From the NCBI RefSeq assembly GCF_036373705.1, contig NC_089857.1, positions 34,124,284 to 34,188,283 on the forward strand: 64,000 nt of DNA, written 5' to 3'. Shown one piece after another: positions 13,612-26,059 of the stretch. Within the stretch, counting starts at the first letter, position 1, and each line of letters begins with the position of its first letter. The stretch comes from Amia ocellicauda (Eukaryota; Chordata; Actinopteri; Amiiformes; Amiidae). The position numbers were made by a program, and so were the translations under genes. Under the pieces are notes generated by a model. It worked only from the letters and a program-made list of their open reading frames with translations. It was not told the origin of the DNA and ran no database searches.

Positions 13612-13848
13612 TAACGATAGGTTGCAAATGCACCCCCGGTTATCTGAAGAAGTAAGCACTGCCCAAGGGTGAGGGGTTTCTGCGCATTTCCGTAGGAACC
13701 TGATCCAAAACGTCACTCTATCAAAGCTGCCATTGGCCCCTGTGCATGTCACTCAGAACAGGTCCCTTCCCTGCGTGACCTTGCAACCCTTGGGCAGTGC
13801 TTCCTTTATCAGATAACCGGGGTTGCATTCGCAACCTATTGTTATCTT
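13612..13848. repeat. Inverted repeat pair, DIRS-associated
   Basis: Two arms of about 58 bases (13612-13669 and 13787-13846) are inverted relative to each other. They share the core CCCCGGTTATCTGA and the block AGCACTGCCCAAGGG. The same block, next to a TTCC(T)ACGGAA-type stretch, recurs at about 19455-19505 beside a DIRS-type reverse transcriptase fragment. I infer these are pieces of one retroelement family, with inverted terminal sequences as expected for DIRS elements. A further partial copy of the block follows at about 13858-13880. Confidence 0.55.
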
Positions 13849-16233
13849 TCAAGTTGGAACCACTGCTCAAGGGGGAGGGGTTACAGTATGACAAAACCAT
13901 CGAGTGGGATGAGGGCGGCCGACTCGCTGCAGGACTGATAAGGTGAGGAAAAACACACATCAGAAACACGTATGATTGATTAATTTATTAATGGAGAAAA
14001 TTACTCAACGATGAAGGAAAAACTCACCACTTGCTTTGAGTTATTGTTGCCCATTTCCTAGCATAAGATGTGTACTTGTCCAAAGATGTCAACTTGTCAA
14101 TCGGTTGACTACATTGAGTGTCAGGTCAATCGGACAGTTCGTAAACTAAGCTTATGTTGAGGAGAACACTGTGACGTCACACTGTGATGTTGGATATCGT
14201 AAGTAGGGGGTGGGCGTGGTTAACAGCGTTAACAGTTCAAACATATTTATTTATTATTTATTAATTTGTTTGTTTGTTTGTTAAGAGATACTATATGTTC
14301 CTACTGCTTTAGACGTTTTTGCGTTTCTCTGAAGTGTGCTTGCACACAGAGGGCAGGTTCAACATTTTAATGCGAGAGCCTTTATGTTTCATAATTGATG
14401 TTAGCTTTCAATTCCCAGCAAAAAAAAGCAAATAAGCTAAAATAGTTTTTTGCTTCGAACTATGTAAACTATGTATATTTTGTATCATCACAGTTAAACA
14501 GACGAAGTGGTGAAATCAAACACCTTTTTATTGATCAGCAACAACAATAGAAGAGGGGAGGGGACTGCAGAATGACAGTTTTACCTTGACAATTTCTAAA
14601 GATTTAACAGCCAATCCCAAAATATATTTCTTACAAATATAAAAAAAAAATCACAAATTGTATTATAAAACAAATGTACAACCATGATCTTGCATTGCCC
14701 AGAATATAATGTTACTTTTAGTAGCAACAAAGCACACTTGCTCTTTGCAGAACTTGCATCACTGTGTTTCTGCACAGGAATGTAGACCTAAGCACTGCCT
14801 TGTCAACACGGCAACAGCCAATGCTTCTATGATGTTAAAATATTAAATATTTGAAATTGTGGTAACACTTTACAATTAGTCTCCCTAGTTACAGTGTATT
14901 TACATAGTAGGTACTCAGTAACTACATCTGCAGTGTAACAGTGTAATTATGCATTGTACTTAATGTATAATGTACTTAATGTGTACACAATTATAACACA
15001 ATTTAAGTTTTTTTTCCTAAATGCACATGTGATGACATATAAAACTGCACTCCCCCTCAGTGTTTTTCAATAAATTAATATTTCTGAAGTGACCAAGAAT
15101 TTATCTCATATTTAATCAAATCTGTTCATCACATGACTAGAAGAAGGGACTCTGCTAATTATGGTCATGCATTACATCTTCACTTATTCCTGTAAGTATA
15201 CAAGCTGTAACTAGGCAGAACAAGGCCATTGGAAAGGTAATGTAGAGATTCTGTTTTACCATTCTATGTATAAAATAAGGTTCCCTAGCTACAGTCTCCC
15301 TCTTTTATTTCGGTCATTCCTTATTATGTATAGCAGACTGCAACCAACTGCCATTAAACCAATTTAAAAACAAAAACAAAACATGTTTATTGTACCAATA
15401 CCCATGCACAATACTAAAAATGATGAAACTCCATTAAGAGCTGTTCCTCCTTTAATTAGAAAGCAGCCAAGGACATTTAAATATCCCTTCCCAGGCATTC
15501 CTATGAATTTAATAATTTGCATTCAAATCTTTTTTTCTTCCTTAATGACAACACATAGCAAGGCTTCGGGGAAATGCAAAATGCTGCTAGTGATGTCCAA
15601 GGACTTTACACACTGTTTACAAGACGTACGGCCATGAAGAATAACAAACACAACACTGTTCTCTCCCCCAAGGAATCTTTTCCCAGCAGAACATTAACCT
15701 TAAAACTAAGATATTATATCCTTCCATACAGTATCAAGATGTTTGCAGCACATATTCTTGCTTGTTTCAGTGCATTCGCTCAACACATTTTCCTCAGGTA
15801 ACCTTGTGAAATAAATCTTTAGTGTGGCTTTGAACATTCAATAATTCTCTTAATGGGCTTTGGCCAGGCCTGAGGAAAGGTAAGAAATCAGCCTTAATGC
15901 TCTCATTTGGTCAGTAACACCTCATGCTCAGTGCATACGATTCCTGCAAGATCTTGGAGACCCATGTGGTGGCACCACAGGGAGTACCTGGCAGGATGCA
16001 GTTAATTAATTAATTAATTTGATGATGTGTCGTGTCATTAAAGGGCCTTTGCACTGATGAAGTCCTGTCCACCTCCTGACCAATGCATTCTCATCCATTA
16101 ACATTGATGACATTTTGCTGAATTTGTTTTGTAAAGGTTTATGTTTTACTGGCGATCTTTCATACCAAATCACAGTGTGTAAAATCTAAAAAATTTTGTT
16201 TGTTTGTCAGCTTTTGTTTTTTTGCATTATAAT
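13849..16233. other. Gene-free stretch
   Basis: No convincing exon on either strand. It holds a second perfect CRE palindrome (TGACGTCA, 14172-14179), a TTTG run near 14265-14283 and, at about 14868-14990, a segment starting GTAACACTTTACAA that resembles ends of dispersed fish DNA repeats. An ATTA run (TTAATTAATTAATTAATT) lies near 16000-16018. Confidence 0.4.
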
Positions 16234-16713
16234 CAGTGGTGTAGTCTACTCAATTTACATAAGGTAAACAATTAATATGAAGAACAAAGTGCAGCATAGC
16301 TTTAAACTAATCCATTTCAGACCTTACAGGGCATTTATTAAAATTCTTTAAGAGTGTTTGCTGTTTTCGTGTCATGTTGCATATGCACAGATGCACACAA
16401 TGACGACTGGCTAGAAGGCTATGCTAGGCAATGTTGGTAGCTGCACATCTGGAACGTGGAACCTGAGCTGAAAATGTTTTGTCACCTCCCGTTCAGCCTG
16501 CTTAGTTATTAAAGGCAACACCTGCTTGTCTAATTTCTTGAACATAGAAAAAATCAAGTCCCTAACTAGAAATATAAGTGTATATAATATTGTAAATTGA
16601 TTGTTTATTTGTTGTGAATTTAAAAAAGGAATGTTACGTATCATTTTATAGTGGGCATACGGGAAATCCTCGTGGACATACGGCGCTTGTGTATCACGTA
16701 GACTACACCACTG
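16234..16713. mobile_element. Non-autonomous DNA element with short inverted ends
   Basis: Begins with CAGTGGTGTAGTCTAC (16234-16249) and ends with its exact reverse complement (16698-16713). The ~480-base interior has no transposase. I found no clear target-site duplication, so the superfamily is not assigned and the boundaries rest on the inverted ends alone. Confidence 0.5.
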
Positions 16714-16889
16714 CACAAAACGTAGAGATAATACACACAACTTCTTTATTCTAACACAAAACTGATCACTGTGAACATTTATGAAAATCAATGCTAGAAA
16801 AATGAAAATATATTCGCTTACACATAGAAACAGCTCTGCGTTTAAGAAAAGGACTCTAACAGCAAACTTTGTGGTTTCAGTTTACACAC

Positions 16890-19130
16890 ATTTATTTACA
16901 CACTTTGTGACCTTGTCCCCATCTCGTGCTGGAGGTTTGACACAGGTTCCCACCGCTGGTGTGCTTTTTCCTACAGTGGAGTGTGTCTGCTTGTGAAGGG
17001 GTTTGGTGTTCTCCACCAGTGGGGGCGGCACAAGCAGTCTTGGCTGTGGATCCTAATGGGGCCCGATGGCTGTGTTTTGTGTCACGGGTTTGTTTCAGGT
17101 GAGATAGCAGTCCCATCTGCACACGCCAGCCCTGCTCTCCTCAGACCCCGAAATGAAACACCAAGCAAAGGGTCCCCGAGGCCCCACGGGCTCTGGGGAG
17201 CTTCTCCTTCTGTCTGCAGTGTCTGTAGACCACGCCTCTCAACGGATCCTCTGAGTGGACTCCGGCAGCTCTCCGTTCAGCTTCTTCCAAAGCTCTCTGC
17301 CTTTGCTGGGCTGTAGTCTGGATGCCAAGGTTTTCCTTCAGAGACAGTTTAGCTCTGCTTTTTGAGATGTGTCTCCAGTGGGAGGTTCTGGAATGTTTGG
17401 GAGGGGCAGATAGGGGGTCTCCAGCCTTGACTGGCCCCACCGCCCCGCCCCAATGTCCTGCCCCCTGGTTTGTTCTCCTCTTCGCTGGTGTACGCGTCCC
17501 TCTCAGATGCCTCCCAGGTCACACCACCCCGCCAGGGAGGTCCTTTTTTAATTGGGTCTCCTCACCTACCTGGGGTCACTGACAGCATTCACTTCTTCCT
17601 CACCCGTCAGCTTGGGGGTCGATGAAGTGCTAGCCGCTTCCTCCTTGATGTCCCCGACAGCTGGCCTCTTATCTGGATCTACAGCACAAATATATCCTAG
17701 CAATGTGGCCCAGTTTCACACGCAGACATGGGCCACGGGGCATTCCCCTTTAAGAAAGAAAGAATATCCCTTTAACTGCTCCTTGACTTTAAGACAAGAT
17801 GGCTTCAGCAGCTAAAGACATCTAATTGAACGGCCCTGTTAGGTAAAAGGTTTCACTGACTCAATTAATCTCAGTTACAATTCTGGGATTTTATACAAGA
17901 TTCCGGCTTCACAGAGACTTCCAGGCAAGTCAGATATTAAAACTAACAATTCGGCAAACACATTAAAAAAAACAGATTATATTAATTATTATTAACAGAC
18001 TTCAGTTGATCCACATGACTTAATAGCAGCATAAAAAGGTTGGAGCCTGAAAACTCACTTGGGACAAAAGACACTGGAGAAGATGGCGGCTAGGATCCGG
18101 GGGAAGAAGTGTCGGACACCCTCGTCCCCCAGGAGGAGTTAGTGGCCATGGCTGGTGCCTCGGCAGCCCCTGAAACACAGAACGAAACACGTGTCACTGT
18201 TTCTGTCCTCCTGCAGCGCAGCCCCCAACACTGCTTCTGTCTTCTGGGTTGGGTTCAACGCTCCAGTGTTGCAGGAGAATGACAGGAACAACCATTTCTA
18301 CATCTGTGAAAACAATATAACAATAAAACAATATAATGTGGGCTCATCTCATCAGAACGTACCAGCTCTGTCACAGGCTCCTCCCCTCCTGCTGCTCCGG
18401 TCTGTGTTGGACGGTCCTGTGTGCAGAAAGGGCAGAGCCTCAGTACAGACGCCACAGACAGACAGAGCTCCACTGATGAGGTCATCGTCTGTCAGGGTGC
18501 ACACTGAAGGAGTAGGAGGGGAGGTCGTGAAGATGCTGCAGCGCCACAAGCAGACACACCTGTCTGGGGCTGTAGGGGTTGGCATAGCACAGCAGGTTCC
18601 GGGCCACCGCACCGGCCACGCTCAGCTGCAAGGCCAGGCTCTCCTCCAGCGTACCCAGAGGCAGGTCCAGGGGCAGAGAAGGCTGCAGCTCCTACAGCGG
18701 AGGGAAAACGATGTTTTACATGGGGTCAGCGCAAGAGTAGGGCTGTGGCCCCTCCCTCAGTTTACGGTGGGTCCCATTCCTCTCTGGCAATCTCTCTACC
18801 AAACCCAACACCTGCTCCCATAGCTCTCTCTCCATCGCCGCCCACCTGCGGAGCTCCCACGGGTCCCCTGCACACAGGTGCCACAGTGCACAGCTCAGGA
18901 CGACCAGGATGACCTCGTAAGGGTCAGAGCTAGGCCTGATACCATGTCCAGCACGACAGACTGCTCAGAACCACAAGTAGGAGAGCAACCTCGGCTCATC
19001 CGTGATGGGAACCACACTGGTACCTGGAGCCATGCTGGAAGCCGCGTTGGGAACTGGGAGCTGCACTGGCATCTGGTCCCTGCCAGCTGCAATGAAGTTG
19101 TCAGCCTGTAAAGTCAATGAACATACATTA
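16890..19130 (-). other. GC-rich island with exon-like blocks, unidentified gene or pseudogene
   Basis: Base composition changes abruptly from AT-rich to GC-rich. On the minus strand several open blocks are bounded by plausible AG...GT sites: 18935-18846 (contains DPYEVILVVLSCALWH), 18691-18560 (44 codons, contains PLGTLEESLALQL and RNLLCYANPYSPRQ), 18169-18059 (ending in CCCAAG before GTGAGT) and 17678-17570 (contains DIKEEAASTSS). A longer open stretch at 17440-17141 contains TAAQQRQRALEEAERR. The splice phases of the first two blocks do not fit each other, and the more protein-like frame of the third has an in-frame TAA. It is therefore either missing exons or decayed. I do not recognise the family and assign no function. 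Confidence 0.35.
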
Positions 19131-19133
19131 GAA

Positions 19134-19505
19134 TTAGGAGCAAGAGCCCGTGGGGGGGGCGAACTCGACGTCCATGCACTTGGAAAAATTGCATGGGGCT
19201 AGCGACAGGCCGAACGGAAGAACAGCAAACACGAACACTCGCCCCTCATAGGCGAAGTGGAGGAACTTCCTGTGTACATGCACAATAGGGATGTGAAAGT
19301 AAGTGACTTTCAGATCCACCGTAATGAACCAGTCGCCGGGCTTGATGGCCTGGGACATGGTGCGCAGGTCGAGCGTGCTGAATCGCAACACCCTGAGGTG
19401 GTGGTTCAGGCATCTCCAATCCAAGATGGCGTGGAAACTCGATCATTTTCAATCGAGTTCCTACGGAAGTGCGCAGAAACCCCTCCCCCTTGGGCAGTGC
19501 TTCTG
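19134..19505 (-). mobile_element. DIRS-type retrotransposon fragment, reverse transcriptase
   Basis: On the minus strand 19424-19134 encodes part of a reverse transcriptase palm: LNHHLRVLRFS, KPGDWFITVDLK, YFHIPIVHVHRKFL and VLPFGLSLAP. This is the pattern of DIRS elements of fish. The usual D-A-Y-F-H motif is altered to V-T-Y-F-H. The frame is truncated on both sides and no integrase or tyrosine recombinase is present. The adjoining 19455-19505 repeats the block found in the inverted repeat at 13.6-13.8 kb. It is a dead fragment. Confidence 0.75.
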
Positions 19506-19689
19506 ATTTGAAAGATATCTTCCTGAATATGAAACAACAAATGTGTGGTAAATAAAGTGTAATGCAGAGGTTTTACATGAAAATGTGAATTGTACACATA
19601 CATGAATCTCAGAATCTCTTGTTTTAATCATACTGCTGGAAATATGAAGTCCTGAGACCATTCAGTGTCCATTCTGTCCATCAGCACTA

Positions 19690-20215
19690 GAACTGGCCAA
19701 GTGCATTCACCTGATCACCTGAAAATCATTTCCATGCAACAACAACTATGGCAACCAATTACAGATAGACATATATAGACCAATAAATCTCATAGCTCAG
19801 AGCTTCTGGTGTTGGGTGTAGACTACCCTACATTGTTAACATGTATCAGCACTGAGCTGTGCAACTGCAGCTTGAGCATGGACCACAATCCTTTAGATAC
19901 TGGCAAGAGGTGGTCTGATGGATCTATTGCAGAGCAGATGTGTAGAGGAGAAACCTCTGATGGTAGCTGTAATGGTGTGGGGACTTCATCCTGTTAATTT
20001 TTGGAGTGGGCTTGTCAATTGTAATGTCATAATAGCACACTATGTTGATCATATTGTGAGACTTGAATCCATCCCCCCATCATTATTGTACAGTAGCAAC
20101 ATGAACATGAACGTGGTCTATTACTCTTTGAACACACGTATGTCCCCACATTTGCCACCTACATTTTTGTGCTTCAATCTTGTTCCCAATGCAGTTTATA
20201 TAGCATGGTCAAAAT
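19690..20215 (+). mobile_element. Decayed Tc1/mariner transposase remnant
   Basis: The plus strand shows RWSDGS near 19910 and, shifted by one frame, VMVWG near 19970. These match the spacing of the WSDE and VMVWG motifs of Tc1-type transposases, followed by a reading similar to the downstream part. Frameshifts and stops interrupt it. No inverted ends were identified, so the boundaries are approximate. Confidence 0.45.
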
Positions 20216-22219
20216 AAAACCACAGAAGTAAATTAAAAACTCTTACAAATTATTACCAATATATACAAATTACATATTATATATATAGTATGTTATAAAA
20301 AATAGTTATATAATTGAGTAATGCATCTGTCCCAATGAATTGCAAAGATATGGGATTTCAGATATGTTTGTATGTTACGATTTACAAGAATCGAATATGG
20401 GAAACTAGTGAATCCCTTGATGAACCTTTGCAAGTGTTATTCATTACACATTTGTTGGTAGTGAATGTGCTGCAGGGTTAAAATTGTCATCTTAATTAGT
20501 TGAATATCTTTAGGGTTATGCTCTCCAGAAATGTGTATTTTGCAATGTAACGATCTGCCCAGGAATCAGATTTGGGATGAAAATATTTTGCTTTTGTCCC
20601 ACAGGGTGGCACCCTTGTTACAGCCCATGAACTCTTTAAATGACTACAGTACACAAGAGGAAGCATTCAATGTCACTATATGCAATCTCTTATACCCATA
20701 TTAATTTCAACCAGCTTTGTGCTACAAACGAAAAGTTTTCTCAGCAGGTTTTAATTTTCATTACATGATACGCACTATATGCATAATATACTCCATATGC
20801 ATTATACATACTCCATAATATATATATATTTTCCAAAATAAAGTTTCCAAAAATGTTTTAAAAGAAACTAAACTTTGAGATCTCATTTATCAAGAACATT
20901 TTGTATTTCACATGAATATTTAAATGCCAATGTTATTTTTGGCATATCATCTATTTTTTAATCATCCCCCAAACGTAAAACAATATGGTTTTGTTTTTTG
21001 TTTTTTTAACCATTACCTGTTGCTATATGAAATAATAGAGAACTATGAAGTGGAAATGAAACATGAAATTAGGGGTTGTAGAACCTGTGAATTTCAACCA
21101 GAGCACAGCTGTCACTCATCTCATCCTTTCCTTTAAAGTACAGTTAGTCTCCCACTCCTTTTTTATTAGGTCTGCATTGTGTATCAAAACATTATTCTGA
21201 TTTGGACACATTCAGTTTTTTTGTCTTGTTTTTTTTTTTTGTTTGAGAAGCTTCAATATTTTTTCGCCAAACTGTTGGTTGCACTCTGGTTTATGTGGTT
21301 CAATACACCTTAAAATGTCAACATTCAAGCAGCACACTGATTTGTAACTTTGAAAATGCTAAGAAACATCATCTATTAGTTTTCAGTGCTTTGATGTTGT
21401 ATTAGCAGGAAAGATAATGGAGGGGAGAAAAACATTTCACATTCAATGTCATCCTAGTCCTTACAGATTTAGCTGCCATAACAAAGGCACTCACAAATTA
21501 TATTCATTTACTCTCCAGAATATAGTTGCAAAGCAATAAAGACATAAACCTTTACAGTGACAATTGAAAACCCTCGCTTTTTTCATTCATATATAAATTG
21601 GGATTTTATCCCTAAATTGTGGGGAAATCCATAGAAAATGCATTGCCACAAAACATTAAATGGAAGCAAAGCCATTTTAGGCATTGCTTCAAAATTGGGC
21701 CCCTAATGTTCTTGATAGCTATGCATGTGTTGGAAAATAGACACAATGGATACTGGTCCCTGTTATGCTTAATGAGATAATGTACTGCAAAATGTTAAAA
21801 TTGTTACACTTGCTTTTGTCAGCTTAACATCCCTGACAGAGTCTAAAAGAAAGTGACAAGTGCAAGTGGAACATATTCAGAACTCTTCTGAGGCAGCAAG
21901 ATATATTTGAGTTATTAGGCAGTTTTAGTTTGAAGTATTGAAACACGTCATCTGGAATAGTGTTGGAGTAGAAACTCCAATAAAGATAAGGAAGATGTGA
22001 AAAAAGCCAACAATTTGCACTAGAATATAAGAATGAAATTGCAGAGAATGCATTGCAGAAGAGTTTTATGAATGCATAAAGAGGAGAACTTGATAATAAT
22101 TACATATGAAGAAAATGTTGGTCTTCATATAGAAGTTATAACATGAAGGCTTGGGAATGTTTTGCTATTGCTCTGTGGAAGATATAGTAATATCATTATA
22201 TACCCTCAGTTACATGACT
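20216..22219. other. Gene-free stretch
   Basis: AT-rich, with no supported exon, RNA gene or complete repeat on either strand. Confidence 0.45.
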
Positions 22220-22224
22220 TGTGG

Positions 22225-22330
22225 GTGTGTTTTTCAACATGATAATGACCCTAAATACACAGCCAGACAAAGCCTCAATGATGTATATCAGGAGGTAGTT
22301 TTTGAAAGGCCTAACCTATGATCATGAGAA
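22225..22330 (+). mobile_element. Tc1-like transposase fossil
   Basis: A short plus-strand stretch reads [15 protein letters not shown] followed by a VFERPN-like segment. This corresponds to the second catalytic Asp region of Tc1 transposases. The expected SPDLNPIE block is lost. Confidence 0.6.
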
Positions 22331-22609
22331 ATTATTGTGAATTACTGTACAACATTTTAAACACCTAAAGGAAAAACTAAATTCAAATTATCTAAACACA
22401 AAACTAAAATGTGACTAGATCGTCTGAAGTGGAATTTCATCACCTAGCATGGCTATTGTTTGGAAAGAAACAAATGGTCTTTTTTATTGTCTTTACTGTA
22501 ACCAAAGAATATTCAACATCTAGTATGCACTTCCAATTAAATCATCTCAATGTGTACATTTGTTTACCAGACTATAAGGCTGTTTAACAATCATCTTGGA
22601 TTTATTTTA

Positions 22610-22649
<40 letters not shown>

Positions 22650-25600
22650 TTCTTACATTTTAACAGTCTTACAGTAAACTGAGAGCCAGCTGATCCATTT
22701 TGTTTCTCTTGTTCCTTCCAGAGAAATGTCTGTTCTGTTCAGATTCAATCAGGCAACACTTGCAGCTGTCAGGACATAACGCCTCCTTTGACCTGCTTCA
22801 GTCCATCGCTTCATTTCATCTCCATGAGGACTGGCGACAGAGATCGCTTCCCAAATGCCATTAGTGATGCCATAACACTTAAAACTAAAATTGCAGAAAA
22901 TCATAAGCGTTGCAGATACATTATAACATTTTTCCATTGAGATGTTTTTTCTCCACCATGCTGATGCTAACCTGCTCTGAAAACAGTCATCTGTGGATTT
23001 TGTCTTTGAATTATCTTTTTTAATTCCTACATGAATGATGGCTTTGTTAAAGTTCATGCTATATCCCATACTAATATCCAGAAATTATTTGGTGGTATTT
23101 TTTTTTTCTCTTTGTACCTTCACTCTCATTTCTGCTTGCATATCTAAATGTAAAATACATTAGCATCAACACAATAATGTAATAAGGGAAATCGTATTAA
23201 GGGGTTAATGACTAAGAGACAACCATAACAAATGTGTTCCTTTATTTTAGACATCTTAATAAGACCATGGATTTGTAATACAAATTCTCCACTGTACAGA
23301 ATGTTTTCCTTTGATGATATTTTAAGATTTTAAAGCTAATACATGCAAGCAGGGGAATGGACATAGAAGACAGATTAGTTATTTTGTTTTCTGCAGGACA
23401 GACTTGAATCTGTGGATTCTACCAGTGTATAATTTTCATCGTGCACCACAAACACACCGCTGCTCATCCAACTGGAAGATAAAAAAGGCAGCTTGAAAAT
23501 AAAAACAAACATGCTACCTACAATAAATTAGTATTTTAATCCACAACAAAGGAATACATGATTTAAACGGGCAAAACCTCCCAACAAATATTCTGTTCCT
23601 TTGTCTCAGATCACAGATTTCTAAAACATCAAGCAGTGGTGCATTTCATTACTTTAACTGGGGTTAATTATGAAGGTTATGTTGCCCAAGTCCATGAATA
23701 CATTTGATAAGGCTCCGCAATGTTTCAACCCAAAATAGGAAAGAACCAGACACAACTATGTGATCTTATTGTTTTAGGGAGACAGCAAGCCAGTGGGGCT
23801 CCCTTATCAAAGCTAACATCTTCCCAATTATTAGTTTGACTGTCTTGAAAGTGGCGTGCAAATTCTGATGTAGTGTAGAAACCTTCCCTTTTAAATTTCC
23901 CTTTTGGCAAAAATAAGTGGATTGGATTGATGTGGAGGTGATGGAAGAAGAGAAGTGGCCCACACGTCAAAATGACAATACATATTACATGGTCAGAGGA
24001 ATAAATGGTACGTGCAATAGCTGCGGGTATTTTCATTAGCTATGTACAATAAGCTTCCTTTTCAAGTGAATCATGTGAATTGGTTCCAATTCAATGCAGA
24101 TTAAGTGTTTGCTTGAAGCTTCTGCATCTATGAGTAACACCACTTGATAACGTTGGCTTGAAGTAAGAAGTGGACTCTTTACCAAGTGTATATATAGGGA
24201 TTTTACATGGGTGTATGTTTTTAGTTTCTACACAGACTTTAGAGCAATGTCAGCTATTGAAGTTGAAAACAACAGAGCCGGGGAAACATCTTCTGCTTGC
24301 AAAGGTAGGAGTTTTATTTATGTTCAGTGCAATCTCTTGGACTAAAATCAGTCTGTCTGCAACTGTTTTATACTTTTGGAACAATCTTAGAAAGGCCAGA
24401 GAAATGTAATGTTGTTTATACAATTTAATTCACTTAGTAGAATGTGTTTTTGTGTCATTTTACGACTTAAAAGTTCTTAATTGAAGGACTGGTATGGGGC
24501 AATCAGAAATGAAAAAATATCACTTGACCACTATGTTTCACTTGAAACTGTAATTTAAATGATTTCTATATAATTAACTATATACGTTTTTATGTGATTC
24601 AGTGTAATTGAATTGTTGCTTGTAGTGCATGAACACATTTTGACTGAGTTGTATTACATTCCTCATTATACAATCAAGTACATATACGCTTTCCCTAAAA
24701 TAACAAAATGACCACTTGTAACTTTTTTTCTGGTTTAGCTAAATATAAAGATATATATTGTATTGAACATTTCCTTATTTTATACAACAAATGTGTTTAA
24801 CAAGTTATACATATATGTATACATTATACATATAATTTAATATATAATATTATAAATGTGTCTGTCAGTGAATTCATAGAATTCCAGTGGGAAACTATTG
24901 AAATGCTTCATGTGAAATGCATTCCATTAAATAACCCAGCATAAAACTTAATCAAGTTAATCATTTTCTTGAAAAGTTAATAATTATTTTAAATGTTTTA
25001 TTAACAACACAATTATTTTTACAGAGATGTGAGGGAAATTACAGCTTGAAAACATGCTATAACTCATTGTTTTTACATTTTGTTCCTTTCTTCTGTCACA
25101 TGATTTTTTCAGTGTTTTAGTGACATTTGTCTTTTAAACTGGAGTTTTAGTTTCCTATTGTTCTGTTACACATTTACAGCGCTGGCTTGAAGGTCCTACA
25201 AAACTGAGAATGTCCAAGATTATTTTCAGTTTTAGTAAGACATTTATTTGTAACAGTCCAATTGGCTAAGTTTGTCTCTTATATTTAAAATACAGCATGC
25301 TTAGATGATGATGATGATGATTATTATACAAGGTGGAATAAAAGGTTTAATTTAATGCAATATTTGACAATTAAATTAAGGAGCAGAATATAAGTAACCA
25401 ACCTTTTCTTAAATCACATGAATGTATTAAATGCAGAAATCATACAATTAAGCTTCAAAATGAATATTGTTTATAATAAAATAAATGGATCAAAACTTAA
25501 ATTGATTAATTAATTAAAGGGGGTTGAATATCATTTAAAGGTTGGTATAACATACTGTTCTAATGTAAAATAATAGTAAGAGAGCAAACAATTTAAAACC

Positions 25601-26059
25601 TAAACAACAGAATACAGTTTTGAGCTATCAACATAATATTGCCTAGAACTAAACAAGTTGTCACCTTATATGACTTAGAGAGAGGCTAAGTGAAGCCAGC
25701 CATTAATAATGCTACTGAATAAACAGGCATCTACTAAGTTTGCAAGCTAACAATACATTAAAACAGACAATAGATACTATACCACTGAACATGCCTAAAA
25801 AATAATTATTGCATTTTATGTATTTATAGTATAATAGTGTTTCATGTATTTCTTTAATTGTTAGTATTTCAAGTACTTAAAAATATTGAATGTCCAAAAT
25901 TAAGTATATTTACAGTATTTTCACTCCAGCATTACCTGGGCTAAATAAGCAGTATACAGTGAAATCACATCAAAATATGTGTAATGAATTTTAAAAAGAA
26001 TTGAAATAATATTCAAAAATATATGATGTTCCATGAAACCTTAGTGCTTAGTGTTTCAC
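22331..26059. other. Gene-free stretch
   Basis: I see no supported exon on either strand. It contains a (GT)n tract at 22612-22646 and scattered low-complexity AT sequence. Short open stretches at 22749-23069 and 23725-24036 (minus) show no recognisable protein family or exon junctions. Confidence 0.4.
22612..22646. repeat. (GT)n microsatellite
   Basis: Perfect GT dinucleotide tract of about 35 bases. Confidence 0.95.

Noticed and set aside
18155-18823. 222-codon plus-strand open frame in the GC-rich island
   Set aside because: It is antisense to the minus-strand exon-like blocks, is low in sequence character and resembles no family; GC-rich DNA has few stop codons.
23725-24036. Minus-strand 103-codon open frame
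   Set aside because: No recognisable motif, no splice context, and composition typical of chance open frames in this AT-rich DNA.
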